DNA of 64,000 bases. Origin: Streptomyces iranensis. GTDB lineage: Bacteria > Actinomycetota > Actinomycetes > Streptomycetales > Streptomycetaceae. A program made the translations under genes and the position numbers. Of this stretch, positions 35,576 through 44,649 are shown piece after piece (positions within the stretch are counted from its first letter, which is position 1; every line of letters starts with the position of its first letter). Location of the stretch: positions 1 through 64,000 of the forward strand of contig NZ_JAGGLR010000013.1 of assembly GCF_017874715.1 (NCBI RefSeq), written 5' to 3'. The notes beneath the pieces are model-generated. The model saw only the letters and a program-made list of their open reading frames with translations. It searched no databases and was not told where the DNA came from.

Positions 35576-36346
35576 TCACTGCCCCCGGCGCCGGATCTTG
35601 TTGCCGAGCCAGACCAGCGGATCGTACTTACGGTCCGCCGCCCGCTCCTTGAGCGGGATCAGCGCGTTGTCCGTGATCTTGATCTGCTCGGGGCAGACCT
35701 CCGTACAGCACTTGGTGATGTTGCAGTAGCCCAGGCCGTGCTCCTCCTGGGCGGTGCTCTTGCGGTCAAGACCGGTCTCGGCCGCCGCGTCCAGCGGATG
35801 CATGTCCAGCTCCGCGACCCGCATCAGGAACCGCGGCCCGGCGAACGACTCCTTGTTCTCCTCGAAGTCCCGCACCACATGGCAGGTGTCCTGGCACAGG
35901 AAGCACTCGATGCACTTGCGGAACTCCTGCGAGCGGCCCACGTCCTCCTGCCACATCCGGTACTCGCCCGGACCCAGCCCCTCCGGGGGCACGAAGGACG
36001 GCACCTCACGGGCCTTGGTGTAGTTGAACGACACATCCGTCACCAGGTCCCGCACCACCGGGAAGGCCCGCAGCGGGGTGATGGTGATCGTCTCGCTCCG
36101 TTCGAACACCGACATCCGGGTCATGCACAGCAGCCGTGGCCGGCCGTTGACCTCGGCACTGCACGAACCGCATTTGCCCGCCTTGCAGTTCCAGCGGACG
36201 GCCAGGTCGGGGGCCTGGGTGGCCTGCAGCCGGTGGACGATGTCCAGCACGACCTCGCCGTCGTTGACCTCGACGTGGAAGTCCTTCAGACCGCCGCCGT
36301 CCTGGTCGCCCCGCCACACCCGGAAGTGGGCCTCGTACGCACTCAC
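35576..36346 (-). CDS. sdhB: Succinate dehydrogenase iron-sulfur subunit
   Basis: A 256-residue electron-transfer subunit of complex II / fumarate reductase. The [2Fe-2S] ligands are C54, C59, C62 and C74 (WNCKAGKCGSC ... LLC). The C-terminal ferredoxin part has C145-IEC-FLC-QDTC155 and CNITKCCTEVCP (C208, C213/214, C218) for the 4Fe-4S and 3Fe-4S clusters. The start GTG 36346 overlaps the sdhA stop by four bases (GTGA), with GAGGAG eight nt upstream, so translation is coupled. It is the last gene of the sdhCAB operon; the hairpin array follows. Confidence 0.92.
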   Translation of the reverse strand: MSAYEAHFRVWRGDQDGGGLKDFHVEVNDGEVVLDIVHRLQATQAPDLAVRWNCKAGKCGSCSAEVNGRPRLLCMTRMSVFERSETITITPLRAFPVVRDLVTDVSFNYTKAREVPSFVPPEGLGPGEYRMWQEDVGRSQEFRKCIECFLCQDTCHVVRDFEENKESFAGPRFLMRVAELDMHPLDAAAETGLDRKSTAQEEHGLGYCNITKCCTEVCPEQIKITDNALIPLKERAADRKYDPLVWLGNKIRRRGQ

Positions 36347-38298
36347 TGGGTCAGCTCCTCGTCCGTCAGGTACTTCACCAGCTCGTCCTTCTCGAACAGG
36401 TTCAGCAGGTCGGGCCGGATGGGCGGCGTCTCACGCCGCTCGAGCCGGATCTGGCCGTTCCCGGTGTCGGGGGCCGCCAGACCGCCCGAGGGGTCGGAGA
36501 GCCGGCAGACCAGATTGAGCCGCCGCCATTCGCGGTCCATCTCCGGGCAGTCGTCGCGGGTGTGCCCGCCGCGGCTCTCGGTCCGCTCCAGCGCGGCGCG
36601 CGCCACGCACTCGCTGACCAGCAGCATGTTGCGCAGATCGATCGCCAGGTGCCAGCCGGGGTTGAACTGCCGGTGGCCCTCGACCCCGGCGCGGCGCGCC
36701 CGGACCCGCAGACTGGCCAGCCGGTGCAGCGCCTCCTCCATCTCCCCGGCCTTGCGGATGATCCCCACCAGGTCGTTCATCGACTGCTGGAGCTCCTGGT
36801 GGAGGGTGTACGGGTTCTCCGGTGGCCCGGCCGGGCCCGCGGTCTCCTCCGGCTCACCGGCCTCGGCGCTGAACGGGCGCAGCGCCTCGGCCGCCGCCAG
36901 GTCCAGCTGTGCCTCGTCCGGCACCGGGCGGGTGCCGGAGGCCGCGGACTCCTGGGCGTAGCGGGCCGCGTGGAGCCCGGCGCGGCGCCCGAAGACCAGC
37001 AGGTCGGAGAGGGAGTTGCCGCCGAGCCGGTTGGAGCCGTGCATCCCGCCCGCGACCTCGCCCGCGGCGAAAAGACCGGGGACGCCGGTGGCGGCCGCGG
37101 TGTCCGGGTCGACGTCCACCCCGCCCATCACATAGTGACAGGTGGGGCCCACCTCCATGGGCTCGGCGGTGATGTCGACGTCCGCGAGCTCCTTGAACTG
37201 GTGGTGCATGGAGGGCAGCCGCCGCTTGATTACCTCGGGGGGCATCCGGGTGGAGACGTCGAGGAAGACCCCGCCGTGCGGGGAGCCCCGGCCCGCCTTC
37301 ACCTCGGCGTTGATGGCGCGGGCCACCTCGTCGCGGGGGAGCAGCTCGGGCGGGCGGCGGTTGTGGTCCGGGTCCTCGTACCAGCGGTCGCCCTCGGCCT
37401 CGGACTCGGCGTACTTCTCCTTGAAGACGTCCGGGATGTAGTCGAACATGAACCGCTTGCCCTCGCTGTTGCGCAGCACCCCGCCGTCGCCGCGCACCGA
37501 CTCGGTGACCAGGATCCCCTTCACCGAGGGCGGCCAGACCATACCGGTCGGGTGGAACTGCACGAACTCCATGTTGATCAGCGGGGCGCCCGCGAGCAGC
37601 GCCAGTGAATGGCCGTCGCCGGTGTACTCCCAGGAGTTGGAGGTCACCTTGAAGGACTTGCCGATACCGCCGGTGGCCAGCACCACGGCCGGGGCCTCCA
37701 GGGTGAAGAAACGGCCCGATTCGCGCTCGTAGCCGAAGACCCCGGCGACCCGGTCGCCGTCCTTGACGATCCGGGTGACCGTGCACTCCTGGAAGATCTT
37801 CAGCCGGGACTCGTAGTCGCCGGTGGCGGCCTTGTCCTCCTGCTGGAGGGAGACGATCTTCTGCTGGAGGGTGCGGATCAGCTCCAGGCCGGTGCGGTCC
37901 CCGACATGGGCGAGGCGGGGATACTCATGGCCGCCGAAGTTCCGCTGGGAGATCTTGCCCTCCGGGGTGCGGTCGAAGAGCGCGCCCCAGGTCTCCAGCT
38001 CCCAGACCCGGTCCGGGGCCTCCTGGGCGTGCAGCTCGGCCATCCGCCAGTGGTTGAGGAACTTGCCCCCGCGCATGGTGTCGCGGAAGTGCACCTGCCA
38101 GTTGTCACGCTCGTTGACGTTGCCCATGCTGGCGGCGATGCCGCCCTCGGCCATCACCGTATGGGCCTTGCCGAACAGCGACTTGCAGATGACGGCGCAG
38201 CGCATGCCCTGCTCGCGGGCCTCGATCGCGGCACGCAGCCCGGCGCCGCCCGCGCCGATCACGACCACGTCCCACGCTTGCCGCTCGACTTGCGTCAT
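36343..38298 (-). CDS. sdhA: Succinate dehydrogenase/fumarate reductase flavoprotein
   Basis: The 651-residue catalytic subunit oxidises succinate to fumarate. The FAD-binding loop is GAGGAG 15-20, and H46 in KAHTVMAEGGIAAS is the likely covalent FAD attachment site. Active-site motifs FVQFHPTG, RGDGGVLRNSEGKRFM and GGMHGSNRLGGNSLSD are all present, as is the C-terminal RGGHTRDDCPE. The length fits the actinobacterial (type B-like, single large membrane anchor) enzyme. It is followed by sdhB with overlap and preceded by sdhC with a 16-bp gap. Confidence 0.92.
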   Translation of the reverse strand: MTQVERQAWDVVVIGAGGAGLRAAIEAREQGMRCAVICKSLFGKAHTVMAEGGIAASMGNVNERDNWQVHFRDTMRGGKFLNHWRMAELHAQEAPDRVWELETWGALFDRTPEGKISQRNFGGHEYPRLAHVGDRTGLELIRTLQQKIVSLQQEDKAATGDYESRLKIFQECTVTRIVKDGDRVAGVFGYERESGRFFTLEAPAVVLATGGIGKSFKVTSNSWEYTGDGHSLALLAGAPLINMEFVQFHPTGMVWPPSVKGILVTESVRGDGGVLRNSEGKRFMFDYIPDVFKEKYAESEAEGDRWYEDPDHNRRPPELLPRDEVARAINAEVKAGRGSPHGGVFLDVSTRMPPEVIKRRLPSMHHQFKELADVDITAEPMEVGPTCHYVMGGVDVDPDTAAATGVPGLFAAGEVAGGMHGSNRLGGNSLSDLLVFGRRAGLHAARYAQESAASGTRPVPDEAQLDLAAAEALRPFSAEAGEPEETAGPAGPPENPYTLHQELQQSMNDLVGIIRKAGEMEEALHRLASLRVRARRAGVEGHRQFNPGWHLAIDLRNMLLVSECVARAALERTESRGGHTRDDCPEMDREWRRLNLVCRLSDPSGGLAAPDTGNGQIRLERRETPPIRPDLLNLFEKDELVKYLTDEELTQ

Positions 38299-38314
38299 CG
38301 GATGAGCACCTCTC

Positions 38315-39166
38315 CTAGAAAAAGCGGGGATCGTCGAAGGCGCCGCTCGCCACCAGATAGACGTAGAAGTCCGCGACGGCGACGCTGATGAGAGAGGCCC
38401 AGGCCAGCTGCATATGGCGTGCGTTGAGCCCGCTCACCCAGCCCCAGAGCCGATAGCGCACCGGATGCCGGGAGAAGTGCTTCAGCCGGCCGCCGACGAT
38501 ATGGCGGCAGGAGTGGCAGGAGAGGGTGTACGCCCAGATCAGCGCGATGTTGGCGAGCAGCACCAGGGTGCCCAGGCCCATATGGCCCCAGCGGCCGTGC
38601 TCGTCCCGGAAGGCGAGCACGGTGTCATAGGTGAGGATCCCCGCGACGATCACCGCGAAGTAGAAGAAGTAGCGGTGGATGTTCTGCAGGATCAGCGGGA
38701 AGCGGGTCTCGCCGGTGTACTTGGCGCGCGGTTCGGCGACCGCGCAGGCGGGCGGTGAGGCCCAGAAGCCCCGGTAATACGCCTTGCGGTAGTAGTAGCA
38801 GGTGAGCCGGAACCCCAGCGGGAAGATCAGGATCAGCAGCGCCGGGGACAGACCCCACCACGCGCCGAAGATCTCCCAGTTGGCGCCGCCCTTCATGGGC
38901 ACGCAGTTCTGGGCGACGCAGGGCGAGTAGAAGGGGGAGACGTACGGCTCGGCGTAGTAGTCGTCCCCCGCGAAGGCCCGCCAGGTCGAGTAGACGATGA
39001 ACGCGAACAGTCCGGCGGCGGTGATGGCGGGGGAGAGCCACCAGCGGTCGCTGCGCAGATGGCGGCCGGGGATGGCGGCGCGCGAGGCGCTGTGCACGCC
39101 GTGCGGGGCCGTTCCGGAGTCTGCGGGTGCGGGCGTGGTGGCTTGCGGGTCGGTGCCTGTGGCCAA
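38315..39166 (-). CDS. sdhC: Succinate dehydrogenase membrane anchor, cytochrome b-type
   Basis: A 283-residue integral membrane subunit with about five helices (roughly 44-65, 103-125, 165-187, 196-222, 253-275), matching the fused single-anchor subunit of actinobacterial SDH. Candidate haem-ligand His residues lie in NIHRYFFYF, LSCHSCRHIV and LNARHMQLAW. The start is TTG 39166 with GGAG six nt upstream. It is the first sdh gene on this strand and anchors SdhAB to the membrane and passes electrons to menaquinone. Confidence 0.85.
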   Translation of the reverse strand: MATGTDPQATTPAPADSGTAPHGVHSASRAAIPGRHLRSDRWWLSPAITAAGLFAFIVYSTWRAFAGDDYYAEPYVSPFYSPCVAQNCVPMKGGANWEIFGAWWGLSPALLILIFPLGFRLTCYYYRKAYYRGFWASPPACAVAEPRAKYTGETRFPLILQNIHRYFFYFAVIVAGILTYDTVLAFRDEHGRWGHMGLGTLVLLANIALIWAYTLSCHSCRHIVGGRLKHFSRHPVRYRLWGWVSGLNARHMQLAWASLISVAVADFYVYLVASGAFDDPRFF

Positions 39167-39241
39167 GGGGAACTCCGCGGTGGAGTGGTATGGGGGGACG
39201 GTGGGGATGCGCCCCGTGACGGGAGGCGCTCCGGCCCGTCC

Positions 39242-39526
39242 CTAGGGCGCGTGGCGATCTCGCGCGCCGAGGCCCTCGTCGTCGACGTCCGACCACAGCG
39301 CACTGTCGTACGGGGCGTCGGGAACCGGAACCATTTCGGGGCGTGATCGCTCCACGGGAGCCGTCTCGCGCAGCAGGGCGAGGCTCTCGCGCAGGTGGTC
39401 CGCGTCGGTGCGGACCCGGCGTATCTCCAGTCCGCCGGCGCCCACCCGCTGCTCCAGCCGGGAGACGGAACGGACCAGGTCATCGAGACAGCGCTGGACG
39501 GCCGTCAAGTCGTCGTTCAAGGACAT
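39242..39526 (-). CDS. Small coiled-coil protein of unknown function
   Basis: A 94-residue protein. Residues 1-55 are strongly helical heptad sequence (LNDDLTAVQRCLDDLVRSVS, LEQRVGAGGLEIRRVRTDAD), followed by an acidic, Pro-rich tail. No family name is recalled, but similar proteins lie upstream of sdhC-type operons in Streptomyces. ATG 39526 has GAGGG six nt upstream. It is 75 bp upstream of sdhC on the same strand and may be the first gene of that operon. Confidence 0.7.
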   Translation of the reverse strand: MSLNDDLTAVQRCLDDLVRSVSRLEQRVGAGGLEIRRVRTDADHLRESLALLRETAPVERSRPEMVPVPDAPYDSALWSDVDDEGLGARDRHAP

Positions 39527-39833
39527 GACTTGCCCTCACTTCCGCGGTTGCGGTTGGCGACGCTCATGCGACAGCGAGTGTTACGCGCCACGGTCCTGGT
39601 TGTGAAGGGATCTGTCGGGATTGGCGCGGTCACCGGCGGGATTCCGCCGCCGCGCGCCGGAGTGCGCGCCCGCCACATTGACCCGGGCGGGTGATCCTTT
39701 CCCCTCATGGCCGTCTCCATGGCCCTCTCGGCGTGCTGTCCCATGAACCGTCGCTTTGAGTGAGGAGTATATGCGATCAGCGTCACACTATGCCAAATGC
39801 GCATATATCCGTCACCCTGCGGAGGTACGAGCC
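39527..39833. promoter_or_regulatory. Divergent promoter region with TATATGCG inverted repeat
   Basis: This 307-bp gap separates the leftward sdh-linked operon from the rightward binding-protein gene. TATATGCG (39768-39775) and CGCATATA (39800-39807) form a perfect inverted repeat with a 24-bp spacer just upstream of the lipoprotein start, in AT-rich DNA. It is probably a promoter/operator for that gene; the regulator is unknown. Confidence 0.45.
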
Positions 39834-41945
39834 ATGCCCATCACCAGGAGCCGCCGCGCCATGCTGCTCGCCGCGGGAGTGATGCTGCCGCTGCCCGTAC
39901 TGACCGGCTGCAGTTCGCAGGACGACGGCCCGCCGCCGCGCGCCGCCTGGGACATCGCCTCCGCGCCCCGCTCCGGGACCGCCGGCACCGGCACCCTGCG
40001 CTGGGCCCTGGACGCGACGCCCACCACGCTCAACGCATTTCAGAAGACCGCGGACACGGGCACCCAGCGGATCGCGGGCGCCGTGCTGCCCTCCCTCTAC
40101 ACCCTCGACGCGCGCGGCCGGCCCCAGCGCAACGGCGACTATCTGACCTCCGCCGACGTCACCTCGACCGACCCCAAGCAGGTCGTGGTCTTCAAGGTCA
40201 ACCCCAAGGCGGTGTGGAGCGACGGGCGCCCGATCGGCGCGGAGGACTTCCAGGCCCAGTGGAAGGCGCTGCGCGGCACCGACGAGAAGTACGGGACGGC
40301 GCGCAACGCCGGATACGACCGGATCGCCAAGGTCGAACCGGGCGACAAGGAGCACGAGGTCAAGGTCACCTTCGCCAAGCCGTACACCGACTGGCGCTCG
40401 CTGTTCACCCCGCTGTACCCGAAGAGCGTGATGGGCAACCCGGCGGTCTTCACCGCGGCCGCGAACAAGGGGCTCGCGGTCGGCGCCGGGCCCTTCACGG
40501 TCCACCAGGTCACGGACTCCGAGGTCACCCTCGTCCGCAACCCGCGCTGGTGGGGCGACCGGGCGCGGCTGAGCCGGGTCGTCTTCCAGGCGGTCCCGGC
40601 CGAGAAGCGGGCCGAGGCGCTGATCGCCGGGCGGCTGGACCTGGCCGAGGTGGACCGGACCACCGCCCGGCGCATCCAGGCCACCGCCCCGGGCAAGCAG
40701 GCCGCGGGCGCCAAGCGGGGCCCCTCGGCCCCGGGCAAGGCGGGTGCGCCGGAGCCGTCCACCGGCGGCCGGAAGGCGGCCGAGGCGACGCGCACCGGGG
40801 AGGCGACGCGCAGCGGGGAGGCGACGCGCAGCGGGGCGGCGCGGGAAGAGGCGGGAGCCCAGGGAGCGGCCACCGGCGACACCGACAAGAACCGGTCGCG
40901 GACCCGGGCGCTGAGCAGGTTCACCCTGCGCAAGGCCCTGGACCCGGCCTACACCCAGCTCGCCCTCAACGGCACCAAGGGCCCGCTCGCCGATGAGCGG
41001 GTGCGCCGCGCGGTGGCCCGCGCGATCGACCGGAAGGCCCTGGCGAAGCTGGTGCTCAAACCGATGGGGCTGCCGTCCGAGCCGCTCGGCAACCATCTGC
41101 TGATGGCGGGCCAGCCGGGCTACAAGGACCACAGCGGCGCCCTCGGCGACCCGGACACCAACGCCGCGCAGTCGCTGCTCGCCGACGCGGGCTGGCGGGC
41201 GGACGGCACCGGCCGGCAGAAGGCGGTGGACGGCAAGACGGACGACCGGGGCAGCCGGCACAGCGCCCCGACCGCCGCCACCGCCGCCACCGCCGCCACC
41301 GAGAGCGCCACGGACTCCGGCACCGCGCCCTCCACCGCCTCCGAGAGCGCCTCCGGCGCCCCGCCCGCGGCCGGTGACGCCGGGCGGTCCGGACGGCTCC
41401 GGGAGACGGCCGTCGTACGGAAGAAGGGGCGGCCGCTGGTGCTGCGCTTCGTCCTCCCCGACGACCAGACCGGAGCCCGGCTGGGCACGGTCGGCGAGCG
41501 CATCGCGCGAATGCTGGAGAAGATCGGCGTCCGGACCGAGATCACCAAGGTCTCCGGCGAGAGCTACTTCCGGGACCACATCGCCACCGGCGATTACGAC
41601 CTGGCCCTCTACTCCTGGCCCGCCTCCGCCTACCCGGCCACCGACGCCCGCCCCATCTACGCCAAGCCGCAGCCCGCCGCCGACGGCTCCCTGGTCGTCG
41701 AGCAGAACTACACCCGGGTGGGGACCGACCAGATCGACCAGCTCTTCGACCAGGCGCTCTCCGAGCTGGACGGCGGCGCCTCGCGCTCCCTGGTCAGCCG
41801 GGCGGACGCCCGGATCTGGGCGGCGGCCGGATCGATTCCGCTCTATCAGCGCCCCCAGCTGATCGCGATGCGCAAGGGCCTGGTCAACGCGGGCGCCTTC
41901 GGCTTCGCCACCCCCCGTTACCAGGACATCGGCTTCCGCCGCTAG
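39834..41945 (+). CDS. Peptide/nickel-type ABC solute-binding lipoprotein
   Basis: A 703-residue SBP_bac_5 (family 5) substrate-binding protein. It has an Arg-rich signal peptide (MPITRSRRAMLLAAGVMLP) with lipobox LTGC. Two low-complexity insertions enlarge it beyond the usual 520-560: about 290-350, including three copies of EAT-R-(T/S)-G, and about 465-525, with ATAATAAT and Ser/Ala runs. Core motifs are VFKVNPKAVWSDGRPI, FTPLYPKSVMG and VRRAVARAIDRKALA. ATG 39834 has GGAGG eight nt upstream. No permease or ATPase genes flank it, so it is an orphan receptor or works with the downstream operons. Confidence 0.83.
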   Translation: MPITRSRRAMLLAAGVMLPLPVLTGCSSQDDGPPPRAAWDIASAPRSGTAGTGTLRWALDATPTTLNAFQKTADTGTQRIAGAVLPSLYTLDARGRPQRNGDYLTSADVTSTDPKQVVVFKVNPKAVWSDGRPIGAEDFQAQWKALRGTDEKYGTARNAGYDRIAKVEPGDKEHEVKVTFAKPYTDWRSLFTPLYPKSVMGNPAVFTAAANKGLAVGAGPFTVHQVTDSEVTLVRNPRWWGDRARLSRVVFQAVPAEKRAEALIAGRLDLAEVDRTTARRIQATAPGKQAAGAKRGPSAPGKAGAPEPSTGGRKAAEATRTGEATRSGEATRSGAAREEAGAQGAATGDTDKNRSRTRALSRFTLRKALDPAYTQLALNGTKGPLADERVRRAVARAIDRKALAKLVLKPMGLPSEPLGNHLLMAGQPGYKDHSGALGDPDTNAAQSLLADAGWRADGTGRQKAVDGKTDDRGSRHSAPTAATAATAATESATDSGTAPSTASESASGAPPAAGDAGRSGRLRETAVVRKKGRPLVLRFVLPDDQTGARLGTVGERIARMLEKIGVRTEITKVSGESYFRDHIATGDYDLALYSWPASAYPATDARPIYAKPQPAADGSLVVEQNYTRVGTDQIDQLFDQALSELDGGASRSLVSRADARIWAAAGSIPLYQRPQLIAMRKGLVNAGAFGFATPRYQDIGFRR

Positions 41946-42223
41946 GAGACGCCTGCGGCGGGCCGCTGAGATGCGGCTCCGCCGCGTGCTCCGCCGGACA
42001 CCCCACAGCCGCATCGGCCGCCGGAGGAGCCGCCGGACGAGGCGACCGGCGCGGGGACGGGCCGCGAGATCGGGCCGCGAGATGGGCCGCAGGATGGGCT
42101 GCGGCATCCGTCCCCGCGCCGTCCCCGTACCATGGGGGTGAGGCCGAGGCGTGATCAGCCCGGCGGAAGGCGCGCCGCCCAAGGAGCGCGCCGCCACCCA
42201 ACAACCGGGAGAAGCGCGCTTTC
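41946..42223. other. Intergenic region before typA
   Basis: It contains a GCGGCTCCGCCGC hairpin at about 41972-41984 within ATGCGGCTCCGCCGCGTG. The same 18-mer occurs at 35470-35487, so it is a dispersed Streptomyces palindrome and possibly a terminator for the lipoprotein gene. Repeated GGGCCGCGAGAT-type short motifs follow near 42060-42085. Confidence 0.4.
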
Positions 42224-44119
42224 ATGCCCACGCGCCACGACATTCGTAACGTCGCCATCGTCGCCCACGTCGACCATGGCAAGACGACCCTCGTCGACGC
42301 CATGCTCAAGCAGGCGGGCGCGTTCGCCGCCCACCAGCAGGTGGACGACCGGGTCATGGACTCCAACGACCTGGAGCGCGAGAAGGGCATCACCATTCTC
42401 GCGAAGAACACCGCCGTGAAGTACCACCCGGCGGACGGCGGCGACCCCGTCACCATCAACATCATCGACACCCCCGGCCACGCCGACTTCGGCGGTGAGG
42501 TCGAGCGCGGTCTGTCCATGGTCGACGCGGTGGTCCTGCTGGTGGACGCCTCCGAGGGGCCACTGCCGCAGACCCGCTTCGTACTGCGCAAGGCGCTCCA
42601 ATCCAAGCTGCCGGTGATCCTCTGCATCAACAAGACGGACCGCCCGGACTCCCGGATCGACGAGGTCGTCAACGAGGCGTACGACCTCTTCCTGGACCTG
42701 GACGCGACCGAGGAGCAGATCGAGTTCCCGATCGTCTACGCCTGTGCCCGTGACGGTGTGGCCTCGCTGACCAAGCCGGAGGACGGCACCGTCCCGGCCG
42801 ACAGCGACAGCCTCCAGCCGTTCTTCTCCGCCCTGCTGGAGACCGTCCCGGCGCCGGAGTACGACGCGGCCGCGCCGCTGCAGGCCCATGTCACCAACCT
42901 GGACGCGGACAACTTCCTCGGCCGTATCGCGCTGCTCCGGGTCGAGCAGGGCGAGCTGAAGAAGGGGCAGACGGTCGCGTGGATCAAGCGCGACGGCACC
43001 ATCTCCAACGTCCGGATCACCGAGCTGATGATGACCGAGGCGCTCACCCGCAAGCCCGCCGAGGTGGCCGGCCCCGGGGACATCTGCGCGGTCGCGGGCA
43101 TCCCGGACATCATGATCGGCGAGACCCTGGCCGACCCGGAGAACCCGATCGCGCTGCCGCTGATCACCGTCGACGAGCCCGCGATCTCGATGACCATCGG
43201 CACCAACACCTCCCCGCTGGTCGGCCGCGGCCCCGGCGGCAAGGGCGCCGACAAGTCGGCCGTGAAGGACCGCAAGGTCACCGCGCGGCTGGTCAAGGAC
43301 CGCCTGGAGCGCGAGCTGATCGGTAACGTCTCGCTGCGCGTGCTGCCCACCGAGCGCCCGGACGCCTGGGAGGTGCAGGGCCGCGGCGAGCTGGCGCTGG
43401 CCATCCTGGTGGAGACCATGCGCCGGGAGGGCTTCGAGCTCACCGTCGGCAAGCCGCAGGTGGTCACCCGGGAGGTCGACGGCAAGGTCCACGAGCCGAT
43501 CGAGCGCATCACCATCGATGTGCCCGAGGAGCACATGGGCGCGGTCACCCAGCTCATGGGCACCCGCAAGGGCCGGATGGACAACATGTCCAATCACGGC
43601 TCCGGCTGGGTCCGCATGGAGTTCATCGTTCCCTCCCGCGGTCTGATCGGGTTCCGCACCGAGTTCCTGACCTCGACCCGCGGCACCGGTATCGCCCACT
43701 CCATCCACGAGGGCCACGAGCCGTGGTTCGGCGAGCTGAAGACCCGTAACAACGGCTCGCTGGTGGCCGACCGCTCGGGCGCGGTGACCGCCTTCGCGAT
43801 GACCAACCTCCAGGAGCGCGGGGTGCTGTTCACCTCGCCGGGGACCGAGGTGTACGAGGGCATGATCGTCGGCGAGAACTCCCGCTCCGACGACATGGAC
43901 GTCAACATCACCAAGGAGAAGAAGCTCACCAACATGCGGTCCTCCACCGCGGATGTGACCGAGTCCCTGGTCCCGCCGCGGCTGCTCTCGCTCGAGCAGT
44001 GCCTGGAGTTCTGCCGCGACGACGAGTGCGTCGAGGTGACGCCGGAGACGGTGCGGATCCGCAAGGTGGTACTGGACCAGAAGGAGCGCGCCCGCTCCGC
44101 CGCCCGCGCCAAGCGCTGA
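42224..44119 (+). CDS. typA: Translational GTPase TypA/BipA
   Basis: A 631-residue ribosome-associated GTPase of the EF-G/LepA class. G1 is AHVDHGKTT (14-22), G3 DTPGH (about 81-85), and G4 NKTDRPDSR; the EF-G-like domains and the TypA-specific C-terminal region (NMSNHGSGWVRMEF, IPSRGLIGFRTEFL) are present. It acts in ribosome assembly and stress or low-temperature growth in other bacteria. ATG 42224 has GGGAGAAG at about nine nt. Neighbour to the first peptide-ABC operon. Confidence 0.95.
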   Translation: MPTRHDIRNVAIVAHVDHGKTTLVDAMLKQAGAFAAHQQVDDRVMDSNDLEREKGITILAKNTAVKYHPADGGDPVTINIIDTPGHADFGGEVERGLSMVDAVVLLVDASEGPLPQTRFVLRKALQSKLPVILCINKTDRPDSRIDEVVNEAYDLFLDLDATEEQIEFPIVYACARDGVASLTKPEDGTVPADSDSLQPFFSALLETVPAPEYDAAAPLQAHVTNLDADNFLGRIALLRVEQGELKKGQTVAWIKRDGTISNVRITELMMTEALTRKPAEVAGPGDICAVAGIPDIMIGETLADPENPIALPLITVDEPAISMTIGTNTSPLVGRGPGGKGADKSAVKDRKVTARLVKDRLERELIGNVSLRVLPTERPDAWEVQGRGELALAILVETMRREGFELTVGKPQVVTREVDGKVHEPIERITIDVPEEHMGAVTQLMGTRKGRMDNMSNHGSGWVRMEFIVPSRGLIGFRTEFLTSTRGTGIAHSIHEGHEPWFGELKTRNNGSLVADRSGAVTAFAMTNLQERGVLFTSPGTEVYEGMIVGENSRSDDMDVNITKEKKLTNMRSSTADVTESLVPPRLLSLEQCLEFCRDDECVEVTPETVRIRKVVLDQKERARSAARAKR

Positions 44120-44649
44120 CGCGCCCACCCGGGCCGCACGGTCCGTCACCCCATCGGTAGGGGTGGCGGACCGCTTGCGCTCTCGGCACCAGGGATCAAA
44201 CGGTCTTCGCGTCAAGCGTGTTTGTCGGTGAGCAAGGAAGGAACCTTGAAAAGGTTCTTGTATCGCCTCCTTGCGGAGTGCGGGTCGCTGCCATGGCAGG
44301 AGGGTGTCAGTCAAGCGCTTATCCGGATTCGCGTGTCCGGATATCGGCGTCCGAGCTCCGCATGATGTGTTAACAGTCCGTTTCGCGTGTGTCTGTCTGG
44401 GGTAGTTTTGTCCGGATTTCGAAGCTCCGCGCGTAGATCCTGTGACCAAAGCGAGACCCATAAGGTGTGGTTTAAGGGCCGGACGTGCTCAATCATGGGG
44501 TCCATTGAGCTCGGGTCAACGGGTCACGCGCTTTGGGGGGCGCCGACTCACGAGCACACTGGGGCACCGCAGCTTTCTCCGTCGGGGTGACGGTGGACGA
44601 TGCGCGTGCCCCCTCGCAGTGAACAAGTGGACTCATGAGGAGGAGCCCC
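44120..44649. promoter_or_regulatory. Long leader/promoter region of peptide-ABC operon 1
   Basis: The 530-bp gap before the binding-protein gene contains ATCCGGA-8 nt-TCCGGAT (44321-44342) and another TCCGGAT near 44410, spaced about 70 bp. The region from 44330 to 44480 is AT-rich and presumably holds the promoter. A long 5' leader is possible. No riboswitch class was recognised. Confidence 0.45.

Noticed and set aside
34411..36961. Long + strand frames (413 and 759 codons) of FAPDPGPGLRPRP-type repeats
   Set aside because: They are translations of the hairpin array with no start signal or non-repeat domain, and they run antisense into sdhB/sdhA. Several frames are open at once, as expected for GC-rich repeats.
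39756..39833. Earlier starts of the 703-aa lipoprotein (39756, 39771)
   Set aside because: ATG 39771 has GAGGAG only three nt away and would bury the signal peptide behind 21 residues; ATG 39834 has a good GGAGG and begins a classic signal sequence.
39783..44461. Two very long minus-strand frames (804 and 768 codons) over the lipoprotein and typA
   Set aside because: Antisense shadows of strongly supported + strand genes.
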